This document shows, piece by piece, positions 9,162-18,123 of a stretch of 64,000 nucleotides of DNA. The notes under the pieces were generated by a model that worked only from the letters and a program-made list of their open reading frames with translations, ran no database searches and had not been told where the DNA came from. Numbering within the stretch: position 1 is the stretch's first letter; each line of letters starts with the position of its first letter. The translations under genes were made by a program, and so were the position numbers. This DNA is from Phycisphaerales bacterium. Its GTDB lineage: Bacteria; Planctomycetota; Phycisphaerae; Phycisphaerales; UBA1924. The stretch is from NCBI GenBank assembly GCA_030149165.1, contig JASBRY010000002.1, forward strand, positions 46,222 to 110,221, given 5' to 3'.

Positions 9162-9641
9162 TCATGCCGAGTCCTCGATCAAGTCCTTGAGACGATCTAA
9201 ATGATCCCCCTCGCACTTCTCCATCATCTTGATCATCATCGGCCCGGTCACCACCGACATCGCTTTGGTCCACCACTTGTTCGGAGCGTTCGACATTGTC
9301 CAAGTTGCTTCCGTTCCACCCTCGCTCGGCGCGTAAGAATATTCTGCGATCATCCGATTGCAACCGTCATCAAAGACCGCCTTGTGGTGCAACACCCCGC
9401 TGACGAGCTCATGACGCTCAATGTCAATGATCGCTTTCGCGTTCATCTTACCCATTTTGCGTGTTTCTCGGAAACGCATGCCGTTGCACATTGGATCAGT
9501 CTGCTGGTGCTCTGACAGCATCTCGATCGACACCAAACTTGGTCCCATCCACGACTTGATGTTGTCCCAATCCGACAACCAATCACGGACTTGCTCTGGA
9601 GTGCAGTTAATCTTGACTTGCTTGGTGAGCGACTTTGGCAT
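9162..9641 (-). CDS. SRPBCC family protein
   Basis: 159 residues with the START/polyketide-cyclase-like pattern: an N-terminal strand followed by a helix with WLSDWDNIKSWMGPS, then alternating strands and a long C-terminal helix. Such proteins bind hydrophobic ligands or lipids; the ligand is unknown. It sits between htrA and murD with gaps of about 20 nt, so it is likely part of the same transcript. ATG at 9641. Confidence 0.75.
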   Translation of the reverse strand: MPKSLTKQVKINCTPEQVRDWLSDWDNIKSWMGPSLVSIEMLSEHQQTDPMCNGMRFRETRKMGKMNAKAIIDIERHELVSGVLHHKAVFDDGCNRMIAEYSYAPSEGGTEATWTMSNAPNKWWTKAMSVVTGPMMIKMMEKCEGDHLDRLKDLIEDSA

Positions 9642-9658
9642 GCAGACACTATATCAGA

Positions 9659-11089
9659 TCAGCGGATACTCAACCGAATATCGACTGTCCCAGATCCTTC
9701 ACGCCAGACGGTCACATCTACGCTGTTGCCAGTGAGCAATCCGGCATCCGCGAGTAAAACAAGAAACTGACTGAGATCTTCGAATCGTTCTCCTTCTACT
9801 CTTCGGATTTCATCGCCAGCCTCCAAACCCGCCATTGAAGCAGGCATCCCCCTCCAGACTTGATTCACACGCACACCCTCGGCACTCCCGCTGAACAATG
9901 CACCAAGCTGCAACTGGATTGGTTGAGCCAATCTCTGTGCGAGTACTTCTGGTCGCATCTGACCGAGCGTGACTGAGAGTTCCAAAAACTCTCCGCTGCG
10001 ATACACCTCGAGCGAGATAGGCTTGCCTGCTCGTTGTGAACTGATGAGCGACGACAGCGCCTCAGCGTTGGTCACTGGCGATCCCTGCACGCTCAGGATC
10101 ACATCACTCGGAAGAACGCCCGCACGATCTGATGGGCCGTCGGTTTCAACACCAGTGATTCGGATCCCGAATCTCGACTCGCCATCCTCATTGACCACTT
10201 CAACGCGTCCCGAACGCGAGGAGTCGTACGAGATCCCCATGAACCCCCTGGAGACTGACCCGTGCTCGATGATCTGCGCCACGATGGGCTCAATAGTTCC
10301 GAGAGGGATCGCGAAAGAAATCCCAGCGGAGTCACCGCCGGAATCCTCTGGATTCGATCCGACCGTGCTTGCGGCGGTCGCGATCGCGACATTCATGCCA
10401 ATCACTTGTCCATCGGTATTGACCAGTGGTCCACCAGAGTTGCCCGGATTCACAGCCGCATCCGTTTGAATGTAGTTGGTGTACCCTCCCACCAATCGCG
10501 CGCCTTGTGCCTGTCGGCCGAGTCCAGAAACGATCCCCTCCGACATTGAGAACTTGAATCCAAACGGAGAACCAAACGCGAACACGCGCTCGCCGACACG
10601 AGGGAGCCGTTGCGTAGCGCGCATCGCTGGGAATGTGGTGTGCGACCGATCGACCTCGATCACCGCGATGTCTGTATAAATATCCGTCCCGATCACTCGA
10701 CCTTCAACAACATCGCCGTTGTAGAACTCGATGGAGACTCGTTCCGCAGATTTGACCACATGCGCATTGGTGACCAGGTGTCCTTCAGAATCAAAGATCC
10801 AACCCGCTCCGCTGGAGTACGAACCGTAGTTCGATATTTCATCGCCACTGAACTCCGCTCTTGTTTCGATATGAACGACACTCGGCTCAATCGTGTCACC
10901 GATCGCTGAAACAGCGCGATCTATGCGACGCAGAATATCGTCATCAGCGAGCACATTGCGAGCAAGTGTGATCCGTGCCCCTTGTTGAGCGACGGCATAA
11001 CGATCAAGCAATGAAGGAGCGAGAAAGACCAGCGTTGCCGTAACCAACAGGACGACCAATGCCGGGATAATCGAGACAAACTTCCGCAT
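9659..11089 (-). CDS. HtrA/Deg-type periplasmic serine protease
   Basis: 476 residues from ATG 11089, which has GGAG upstream; a TTG 12 nt earlier is less likely. One N-terminal membrane anchor or signal segment (residues 6-27). The trypsin-like protease domain carries the triad H110 (TNAHVV), D140 (YTDIAVIEVD) and S218 (NPGNSGGPL). Two PDZ domains follow, roughly 290-375 and 390-470. Acts on misfolded envelope proteins. Which of degP/degQ/degS it matches cannot be decided; two PDZ domains favour a DegP/Q-like role. Confidence 0.92.
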   Translation of the reverse strand: MRKFVSIIPALVVLLVTATLVFLAPSLLDRYAVAQQGARITLARNVLADDDILRRIDRAVSAIGDTIEPSVVHIETRAEFSGDEISNYGSYSSGAGWIFDSEGHLVTNAHVVKSAERVSIEFYNGDVVEGRVIGTDIYTDIAVIEVDRSHTTFPAMRATQRLPRVGERVFAFGSPFGFKFSMSEGIVSGLGRQAQGARLVGGYTNYIQTDAAVNPGNSGGPLVNTDGQVIGMNVAIATAASTVGSNPEDSGGDSAGISFAIPLGTIEPIVAQIIEHGSVSRGFMGISYDSSRSGRVEVVNEDGESRFGIRITGVETDGPSDRAGVLPSDVILSVQGSPVTNAEALSSLISSQRAGKPISLEVYRSGEFLELSVTLGQMRPEVLAQRLAQPIQLQLGALFSGSAEGVRVNQVWRGMPASMAGLEAGDEIRRVEGERFEDLSQFLVLLADAGLLTGNSVDVTVWREGSGTVDIRLSIR

Positions 11090-11134
11090 GGTGGACTCCA
11101 ATTCGCTCAGGCGGGAAGAAGGAACAGCTGCACA

Positions 11135-12055
11135 CTATGTATTCGGTTTCGTGGCATCCTTGGTGGCAGATTCTTTGGAGGTCGATCCAAGTTTTTCCGA
11201 CTCACCCGCTCGCATCGAGTACCGCTGACCCCCGATAGACCCATCACGGACCCTCGAAACCCATTCTTTCCCAGCTCTCATGATCTCTGGACCGATCGAG
11301 GAAACTGGTTCAGCGAATCTGGGGGGATGATCCGTGAGTCCAAGCAGATCATTCACCACGAGAATCTGTCCATCGCACGCCGTCCCGGCTCCGATCCCGA
11401 TCACTGGGACTGATGCGATTTCCATGACGCGAGCGGTCACTTCATCGGGGACCGCTTCGATCAGCAACAGTACCGCGCCGGCGTCCTGTAGGGCTTGTGC
11501 ATCCCGCACAACCTGCTCGAGCGAATCTGATGTCCGTCCCGCCGCGACTGGACCACCGGTCACAGAGCTCGTCTGAGGCTTGCACCCGACATGAGCACAG
11601 ATTGGCACTCCAGCCCTGGTCAATCGATCAACAATCCCGGCTTGGGTCTCATCCGCTTCGAGCTTGATGACATCCGCCATCCCCTCTGTCATGAATCGAC
11701 CAGCATTGCCCATGGCTTCGTCCACCGATCGGTGATAGCTCATGAACGGCATATCCGCCATCACCAGCGTCCGAGGAGCGCCCCGCTTCACCGCGGCCGT
11801 CATCAGGATCGCGTACTCCATCGGCATGTCAATCGTCCGCTCAAAGCCGAGCATGACCTGAGCCGCGGAATCTCCCGCGAGCAGGACATGCACCCCCCCA
11901 CGCTCAAGCCAGCGTGCTGTTGTGGCGTCATAGCACGCGAGACAGGCGAACGGATCGCCACGATGCTTCATCGCCTTGAGCGTTTTCAGTGTCACAGGAT
12001 CCCGCATAGTGGGTTCTGTATTGTGGTCAGCTTGGTCATTTGGAGAGAGACTCAT
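11135..12055 (-). CDS. panB: 3-methyl-2-oxobutanoate hydroxymethyltransferase
   Basis: 306 residues from ATG 12055; the open frame upstream of it is not coding-like. Makes ketopantoate from alpha-ketoisovalerate and methylene-tetrahydrofolate, the first step to pantothenate and CoA. Family signatures: CLACYDATTARW, LLAGDSAAQVMLG, MADMPFMSYH and HVGCKPQTS. panC and panD are not nearby. First gene of the leftward run, divergent from the D-amino-acid oxidase-like gene with a 68-nt shared upstream region. Confidence 0.93.
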   Translation of the reverse strand: MSLSPNDQADHNTEPTMRDPVTLKTLKAMKHRGDPFACLACYDATTARWLERGGVHVLLAGDSAAQVMLGFERTIDMPMEYAILMTAAVKRGAPRTLVMADMPFMSYHRSVDEAMGNAGRFMTEGMADVIKLEADETQAGIVDRLTRAGVPICAHVGCKPQTSSVTGGPVAAGRTSDSLEQVVRDAQALQDAGAVLLLIEAVPDEVTARVMEIASVPVIGIGAGTACDGQILVVNDLLGLTDHPPRFAEPVSSIGPEIMRAGKEWVSRVRDGSIGGQRYSMRAGESEKLGSTSKESATKDATKPNT

Positions 12056-12123
12056 GCTCGATTGTATGTCTCTCGCAACGCAGGATGCTAAACTCCATTC
12101 TGACCCACACTTGAGAGCATCCC

Positions 12124-13122
12124 ATGACCCATTCAACCATGCTCCGCACACCAAATCTTGCTGATGACCAGATTCTCCGAGTTGTCGCCGGCCTCCGTCC
12201 ATGTCGACAAGGCGGGCTTCGGCTTGAGTCCCAAGAACTCGGATCCAAGCACATCATCCACAACTATGGACACGGCGGGTGCGGGATCACCCTGTCTATG
12301 GGAACCGCGCACGCATGCGCCGATCTCATTGAAAAATCGACGAATCGCAATGATCCAATCGCCGTGCTAGGTGCCGGCGTGGTCGGACTGACCACAGCGA
12401 GAGAGCTCGCTTCGCGTGGTCACAAGGTCCGAATTTACGCAAAGCAATCCGGGATCGATACCCTCAGCGTCCTTGCCGGAGCGCTCTTCCTCCCCGTTGG
12501 TATCGAGTACGACCATCCTGATATTGGACAAGAGAAGTTCCTCGAGATTCTCTCCAAGTCCAAGCAATCCCTCGATGCTCTCGATCCCGAACGCTATGGC
12601 ATTGACTCACTCCCAGTGTTTGAACCTGAATACGCACACGATCCCGACTTCCTCTTCACCAACGGCACTATCGCGCCTCCAGTGCACATCGACAAGCTCC
12701 CGCTCCCTGGTCCCCCTCGAAGTGGACGCACATTCGAGTCCATGTTTATCCATACTCCCAGATTCCTCAACGCGTTGATCGATGATCTTCAATCATTGGA
12801 TGTGGATCTCAAACAACACACGATGACCTCAGCCGACGACATCGAAAGACTGAGTGAAGAATCCATTGTCAACTGCATGGCGCTCGGCTCTCGCACGATC
12901 TTCAACGACACCGCGATGTATCCAGCACGCGGGGTGTTGGTGCACATGAAGCCGCAGGATCTTGGATACATCATCCACGACGGATACAAATACATGTTCC
13001 CTCGTGAGGATGCACTCATCCTCGGCGGATGCTTCGACGAGCATGTCTGGGATGACACACCTGATCAAAAGATAGCCGACGAGATCCTCTCGCATCACCG
13101 AAGATTCTTCGGCGTCGACTAG
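12124..13122 (+). CDS. D-amino-acid oxidase-like flavoprotein, circularly permuted
   Basis: 332 residues, close to the normal length of D-amino-acid oxidases, but with modules in swapped order. Residues 20-70 hold what is normally the C-terminal end: VVAGLRPCR (the Arg of GxRP binds the substrate carboxylate in known enzymes) and HNYGHGGCGITLS, which contacts FAD. Only then comes the dinucleotide-binding start AVLGAGVVGLTTA (80-92), normally at the N-terminus. The substrate domain follows (Tyr-rich YIIHDGYKYMF) and the protein stops at LGGCFDE...RRFFGVD, where a normal enzyme would continue into GxRP. A linker near residues 71-78 joins the old ends. Predicted to oxidise a D-amino acid or similar amine with FAD; substrate unknown. 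Confidence 0.8.
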   Translation: MTHSTMLRTPNLADDQILRVVAGLRPCRQGGLRLESQELGSKHIIHNYGHGGCGITLSMGTAHACADLIEKSTNRNDPIAVLGAGVVGLTTARELASRGHKVRIYAKQSGIDTLSVLAGALFLPVGIEYDHPDIGQEKFLEILSKSKQSLDALDPERYGIDSLPVFEPEYAHDPDFLFTNGTIAPPVHIDKLPLPGPPRSGRTFESMFIHTPRFLNALIDDLQSLDVDLKQHTMTSADDIERLSEESIVNCMALGSRTIFNDTAMYPARGVLVHMKPQDLGYIIHDGYKYMFPREDALILGGCFDEHVWDDTPDQKIADEILSHHRRFFGVD

Positions 13123-13140
13123 CGCGTACACTCCTCTCCC

Positions 13141-15117
13141 ATGCCCATCCTGAGTGGTACCAATCTGACCCTCCAGTACGGAGACGACCTCATCCTCGAT
13201 GGGGTATCGCTGTCGATCGAACAGAGCGAACGAATCGGTATCGTTGGACGCAATGGATGCGGCAAATCCACACTCATCAAAATCCTCGCAGGGGTCCTTC
13301 CTCCCACCGACGGATCAGTATCCAGCGGCAAAGCGACCATCGGATACCTCCACCAGAATCCGGACCTCAACCCACAGCACACACTCAAGGAAGCCGTCGC
13401 GAGCGCGTTCGATCACATCAAAGAGCTCAACGCAAGGCTCGAACAGATCTTCGAGGAGATGGGCAACGCCGACAAAGACAACCTCGATCGACTCCTGAAA
13501 GAACAAACACGCATCGAGCATGAGATCGAAGCCAGTGGTGGTCTGGTCAACGACCACAAAGTTGATCAGATTCTGCATGGTTTGGGATTCACAGATGCTC
13601 AGTTCGGCATCAAAGTCCCTGATCTCTCAGGGGGTCAAAAAGCACGCGTCGCGTTGGGAAAGCTTCTGCTCCAAGATCCGTCCGTACTCCTGCTTGACGA
13701 ACCCACCAATCACCTCGACATCCAGGGACGCGAATGGCTGGAAGTGTTCCTTCGTGAAGAGTTCAAAGGAGCCGTGGTCCTCATCAGTCACGATCGATAC
13801 ATGCTCGATCGCGTTGTCAATCGGATCGTTGAAGTCGAACATGCTCGATTGATTGAGTACCCAGGGAACTACGCCGCGTTCCGTAAGCAGCGCGCCGAGC
13901 GCCGGACAGTCCAGCTCCGCGCGTATGAGAAGCAACAAGCGGAGTTCAAACGCGAAGAAGCGTTCATCGCGCACTTCAAAGCCGGACAGCGCGCCAAGCA
14001 AGCTCGAGGCAGAGAATCAAGACTCAACCGCGCTAAAACACAAACCATCGAGCGCCCACTCGAGCTCGCGAGCCTTCGACTCTCGCTCCCCAAAGCTCAG
14101 CGAGCGGGTGATATCGTCGTCGCCGCTCGATCGCTCTCGAAGAAGTACCCCAACGAGGACGGCGGCGACAAAGTCCTCTTCCATGACCTCGATATCCGCA
14201 TCGAGCGTGGACAACGCTGGGGCGTCATTGGTCCCAACGGCGCTGGAAAGTCCACACTGATCCGTTGCATTCTCGGTGAGCAGGAAGCCGATCAAGGCAC
14301 CGTGAAGCTCGGAACCAATCTGGATGTCGGTCACTTCACCCAAACCCACGACAATGTGGATATGTCCAAGACTGTGTTCCGACATATCCAAGACACTGTC
14401 AAAAAGAACACGGATGATCGCGTCACGCTTTCCGAGCTCGAAGCAAGGACCATAGCAGGCGCTTTCTTGTTCTCTGGAGACGACCAACAACGCGAACTCC
14501 AATCCATGTCCGGCGGAGAGAAAGCAAGAGCCGTGCTCGCTGGATTGCTCGCGAGCGCCAAGAACCTGCTCGTGCTCGACGAACCCACCAACCACCTCGA
14601 CATCCCATCCGCGGAGCGTCTCGAAGAGACCTTCGCTCGCACGCATCACGATCCCAAAACCGGCAAGACCACCAGCGGCGCGTACGAGGGGACCGCGATC
14701 CTGATCTCGCATGATCGTGCTCTGATTGATGCCGTGTGCGATCACCTTATCATACTCGACGGGCATGGGAACGCCGAGATCTTCGCAGGCACCTACACCG
14801 AGTGGCACGACCAACACCTCAGAGAGTCTATATCAAAGACCACTGCTCAGGATCAACCGAAACAGGCTGCTGAAAAACCGACCCAACAACCCAAGCCAGA
14901 AGCATTAGCGACCAAGTCCCGTTTTTCATGGATGCCGATCAACCAGATCGAGGAGCGGATGACAGACTTGGAGATTGAACTCAACACGCTCGACGCTCAG
15001 CTCAACGATGTTGACATATGGAAAGACATCGAACACGCCAACGAGGTCACCGCAAAGCGGGACAGCGTGCGCTCGGAACTCGACGAGCTCGAAGAGGAAT
15101 GGCTACGCAAGTCATGA
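13141..15117 (+). CDS. ABC-F family ATPase (Uup-like)
   Basis: 658 residues, a soluble protein with two ABC ATPase domains and no membrane segment. Domain 1: GRNGCGKST, LSGGQKAR, LLLDEPTNHLD. Domain 2: GPNGAGKST, MSGGEKAR, LVLDEPTNHLD. An arginine-rich linker helix between them matches the ABC-F signature. The C-terminal 60 residues are charged and helical (EERMTDLEIELNTLDAQL), like the coiled-coil DNA-binding tail of Uup. ABC-F proteins act on ribosomes or, for Uup, on branched DNA. It starts 18 nt after the oxidase gene and its end overlaps the convergent gene by 6 nt. Confidence 0.9.
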   Translation: MPILSGTNLTLQYGDDLILDGVSLSIEQSERIGIVGRNGCGKSTLIKILAGVLPPTDGSVSSGKATIGYLHQNPDLNPQHTLKEAVASAFDHIKELNARLEQIFEEMGNADKDNLDRLLKEQTRIEHEIEASGGLVNDHKVDQILHGLGFTDAQFGIKVPDLSGGQKARVALGKLLLQDPSVLLLDEPTNHLDIQGREWLEVFLREEFKGAVVLISHDRYMLDRVVNRIVEVEHARLIEYPGNYAAFRKQRAERRTVQLRAYEKQQAEFKREEAFIAHFKAGQRAKQARGRESRLNRAKTQTIERPLELASLRLSLPKAQRAGDIVVAARSLSKKYPNEDGGDKVLFHDLDIRIERGQRWGVIGPNGAGKSTLIRCILGEQEADQGTVKLGTNLDVGHFTQTHDNVDMSKTVFRHIQDTVKKNTDDRVTLSELEARTIAGAFLFSGDDQQRELQSMSGGEKARAVLAGLLASAKNLLVLDEPTNHLDIPSAERLEETFARTHHDPKTGKTTSGAYEGTAILISHDRALIDAVCDHLIILDGHGNAEIFAGTYTEWHDQHLRESISKTTAQDQPKQAAEKPTQQPKPEALATKSRFSWMPINQIEERMTDLEIELNTLDAQLNDVDIWKDIEHANEVTAKRDSVRSELDELEEEWLRKS

Positions 15118-15606
15118 ACTGAGCACCGATCGGATCCGCTCGATGGTTTCCTGCGCGTGTTGATGTGCCGATTTCTTCGATTTCAGAATCGCGGATCTCC
15201 ATGCAAACGGAGCCGGGATCATCGTCAGCGGCAAATACCACATCCAAGTCTCGATCGAATCACCCAACAGCCGCTCATACCAACCGAAGCTGAGCATGAA
15301 CGATTCGGTGAGTGGCAATCCGGGCCAGATCGTGACCACCAGAATCAACGCAAACAGGATCGGCATTTTACGCCGCATGATCAACTGAAAGCGGACTCGA
15401 GTCTGATCTCCATCCGATTCACTTTGAACAATCAGATCCGAATCAAACGGCGTTCCATGTGCATCCACTACAGCGGATCCCGATTCACCCCCGGCTTGGA
15501 ATCCAGCAAGCTTGCCGCGCTTGGACATGGTCTTGAGCGCCTCAACAACCCCACTCGGATCGAGCGTGGTTTCAATCACAGGCAGTGTCTCTAGATCGTT
15601 CGTCAA
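15112..15606 (-). CDS. Membrane protein of unknown function
   Basis: 164 residues, family not recognised. A soluble N-terminal half (about 80 residues, beta-rich appearance) is followed by two hydrophobic segments (PILFALILVVTIWPGLPL and WMWYLPLTMIPAPFAW) and a basic tail. The start is TTG at 15606, supported by GGAG about 8 nt upstream. Its stop overlaps the convergent ABC-F gene by 6 nt. Confidence 0.65.
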   Translation of the reverse strand: MTNDLETLPVIETTLDPSGVVEALKTMSKRGKLAGFQAGGESGSAVVDAHGTPFDSDLIVQSESDGDQTRVRFQLIMRRKMPILFALILVVTIWPGLPLTESFMLSFGWYERLLGDSIETWMWYLPLTMIPAPFAWRSAILKSKKSAHQHAQETIERIRSVLSS

Positions 15607-15703
15607 TGTGTACTCCAGCAGAACTCAACACATACATCGGTCCAACAGAGCATGAGCATAAGAGCCGTATCGAGGCTGGCACAGTGTGTGCAGCTAGTAA
15701 GTT

Positions 15704-16135
15704 GTGCAGACCCCAGATCCCCAGAGCGGACTTCAGAAGACTCCCTCGTTGCGTCTGATCAACACGGACGGCCGTGTGTTGTCGACACACCACATCCAAT
15801 CCCAGTTCTCGGACATCGATCCCTCGATCACCGGACTCGAATCTACTGATCCTCGCATGCTCATCGCGATGATGACCCAGACCCGAAATGCCTGCCGCTC
15901 CTCAGGGCTGAGCCCTCGCGATACGACTGAACTGATTCAGATCGGGAGATCACTCGGCATTTCCCAGATCAATACACGCAAGATCATCGAGTTGGCTCAA
16001 AGCGGAGATCTCCGTCAACTCTCAGAGATCACCCTTGGTGATTTCAATGATAAAAAGACCCGGATTGATATCCGGGTCTGGATCGTTCTAGGAATCTGGT
16101 CGCTCACCATCGCGATCGCGATGAGCGTCGTCTAA
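15704..16135 (+). CDS. Small protein with C-terminal membrane anchor
   Basis: Up to 143 residues from GTG 15704; no strong ribosome site, and later starts are possible. The middle looks helical (GLSPRDTTELIQIGRSLGISQINTRKI), not unlike a DNA-binding or adaptor helix set. The last 20 residues are a membrane segment (VWIVLGIWSLTIAIAMSVV), giving a tail-anchored topology. Family not recognised. The terminator of the neighbouring symporter gene lies inside its 3' end. Confidence 0.55.
   Translation: MQTPDPQSGLQKTPSLRLINTDGRVLSTHHIQSQFSDIDPSITGLESTDPRMLIAMMTQTRNACRSSGLSPRDTTELIQIGRSLGISQINTRKIIELAQSGDLRQLSEITLGDFNDKKTRIDIRVWIVLGIWSLTIAIAMSVV
16052..16078 (-). terminator. Terminator of the AGCS symporter, inside the convergent gene
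   Basis: Perfect 9-bp stem GACCCGGAT (16057-16065) / ATCCGGGTC (16070-16078) with loop TGAT. Read leftward it is followed by TTTTTATC. It lies 60 nt beyond the symporter stop and within the coding sequence of the rightward small membrane protein (15704-16135). Confidence 0.8.
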
Positions 16136-16138
16136 CGA

Positions 16139-18010
16139 TCACTCCACATCGTGGCCCTCGACCACATCAGTGATCTTCGGAGCAGCGTGGGAATCCAGCT
16201 CACCTCGCTTGAGTCGACCGATGTACTCGTGGTACGCCTTCATTGCTTTGGCGCCAAAGATCCACATGATCGGGATGTTCGCAACGAGCATCACACCCAA
16301 ACCAAGCGTGGTCCACATGTCCAGTTCATGATCAGTCGCGATGAATGCTTTCTTGTCAGGTCCAAACAATGGCATTGCGAGAATGGTCGTCAACAGAATC
16401 AAACCAGCGTACACAATCTTGTAGATGAAGACTGCGGTCTTGGCACCGCCTTCCCCGTGTGTGCCAAAGAAGTAATAGATACCCTGCTCGCCGTAGTACG
16501 ACCAAGAGATCATCGTCGAGAGCGCAAACAACCACGCCGCGATCGAAACGAGCCACTTCCCGAGTCCAGGGAACTGTCGATCGAACGCGTATGCCGTCAT
16601 CGATGCGCCCGCGTAATCGCCGTAGACACCCAGATCCACCGTACCATCCGCATGGGATCTGAAGTGCGGCATCATCACCGACTCAAGCGAGTTCCATGAG
16701 ACTTGCCACTGGTCGTTCTCATCGCGATTCACTGTGCCGGTGATCTTCCGCAAATCACGACCGGTATTCGTATCTTCATCCGCGGCGACAATGAAGAAGA
16801 CCGTTTCACCCTCACGCCAACCCGATGCGTTCTCAGGTGTCTGACGGATCTTCCGTGAATCTGATGACATCTTCGGAAGCGCTTCAGTCTTGAGCGTCCA
16901 GTAGTTTTCAACCACAGCACCAGTATCAGCATTCATAACCTGAACGATCTGGACATCTTCAACACTCGCAAAGTCCGCTTCGGCGTCTCGGTTGTACGCG
17001 CCGGTCGACAGGATCACGAGTGCTGTCAATGTACACACGACAATGGTGTCAATGAATGGCTCGAGTCCCGCGACCACACCCTCACGGACCGGCTCGTCGG
17101 TCTTCGCCGCAGAGTGAGCAATCGGTGAGGAACCCTGACCCGCTTCAGACGAAAACAATGCACGCTTAACACCCCACATCGCGGCGTATCCGAATGTACC
17201 GCCGAGGAATGCCCCAGTCGCATCAGCGCTCTGTCCACCCATCGCTTCAGGCAAACCACTCTTGACGATCAGTCCCAGCATTGCAGGGACATCCGCGATA
17301 TTGGCAAACAAGACCACCAACGCCGCGATCACATAGATCGCGCACATCACAGGAACAATGCGTCCAGCGACGGCACCGATTCGCTTAATCCCACCAATAA
17401 TCACCAGTCCAACGAGAACAGTGAGGATCACGCCGGTCACCACCTGCGGCACACCGAAGTATGTAAAGGTGATGTCCGCGACATTCCACGCTTGGAACAT
17501 GTTCCCGCCGGTAATCGCGGAAATGATCAGCGTAATGACAAAGATTCCACCGATGAGCGTTCCGATTGGTGCGAGCCCCCACTCAGCGAACCCTTTCTTC
17601 ACAACAAACATCGGACCGCCGTGCGGATTCTCCGGATCATCCGTATTCCGGTAAAGCATGGATTGCGTCACCTCGGTCATTTTGAGTGACATCCCAAGGA
17701 AACCGATGATCCACATCCAGAAAATCGCACCCGGACCACCAAGCGCCACGGCGACGGCAACACCAGCGATGTTCCCGAGCCCCACTGTTGCCGAGAGCGC
17801 TGCGGAGAGTGCCTGGAAGTGGTTGATCGCTCCAGGATCATCATGGTCGTCATACTTTCCTCGGATGACCGCAACGCCGTGCGTCAGGGCGCGGAACTGC
17901 CCTAAGAAGGACCACGCCGTGAACACAAGCCCAGTCGCGAGCAGCGCATACACGGTGTAGTTCGAAAATAGGATTCCATTGATGGAGTTGATGATATCGT
18001 TCAGTGCCAT
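16139..18010 (-). CDS. Sodium:alanine/glycine symporter (AGCS family) with extra domain
   Basis: 623 residues from ATG 18010 (AGGGGG upstream); family members usually have 450-550. The N-terminal part shows the AGCS core: FQALSAALSATVGLGNIAGVA, then GPGAIFWMW and KRALFSSEAGQGS. After a membrane segment near 320-336 there is an insertion of about 140 polar residues (340-480) with beta-strand-like stretches (VFFIVAADED, WQVSWNSLESV). Membrane segments then resume (WLVSIAAWLFALSTMISWSYYGEQG). The insertion probably lies outside the membrane. Transports a small neutral amino acid with Na+; the insert's role is unknown. Confidence 0.88.
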   Translation of the reverse strand: MALNDIINSINGILFSNYTVYALLATGLVFTAWSFLGQFRALTHGVAVIRGKYDDHDDPGAINHFQALSAALSATVGLGNIAGVAVAVALGGPGAIFWMWIIGFLGMSLKMTEVTQSMLYRNTDDPENPHGGPMFVVKKGFAEWGLAPIGTLIGGIFVITLIISAITGGNMFQAWNVADITFTYFGVPQVVTGVILTVLVGLVIIGGIKRIGAVAGRIVPVMCAIYVIAALVVLFANIADVPAMLGLIVKSGLPEAMGGQSADATGAFLGGTFGYAAMWGVKRALFSSEAGQGSSPIAHSAAKTDEPVREGVVAGLEPFIDTIVVCTLTALVILSTGAYNRDAEADFASVEDVQIVQVMNADTGAVVENYWTLKTEALPKMSSDSRKIRQTPENASGWREGETVFFIVAADEDTNTGRDLRKITGTVNRDENDQWQVSWNSLESVMMPHFRSHADGTVDLGVYGDYAGASMTAYAFDRQFPGLGKWLVSIAAWLFALSTMISWSYYGEQGIYYFFGTHGEGGAKTAVFIYKIVYAGLILLTTILAMPLFGPDKKAFIATDHELDMWTTLGLGVMLVANIPIMWIFGAKAMKAYHEYIGRLKRGELDSHAAPKITDVVEGHDVE

Positions 18011-18123
18011 GCGGCCCCCTGAATGGTTCAAGAAGTTGATTTGGGTACAAATCCCTTTATTGACGCATACTTGCACATCCGCGCCAGAATTGCAAGCCGC
18101 CCCCCACTCGAGTACGCTTTGCT

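Noticed and set aside
12124..12340. Reading the oxidase N-terminus as a remnant of a neighbouring second oxidase gene fused by chance
   Set aside because: The frame is continuous, the total length is that of one complete enzyme, no module is duplicated, and the C-terminal module is missing from its usual place. Permutation explains all of this better, although an assembly error cannot be excluded without reads.
14017..14817. 266-residue leftward open frame inside the ABC-F gene
   Set aside because: Antisense shadow of a strongly conserved two-domain ATPase; composition follows the real frame.
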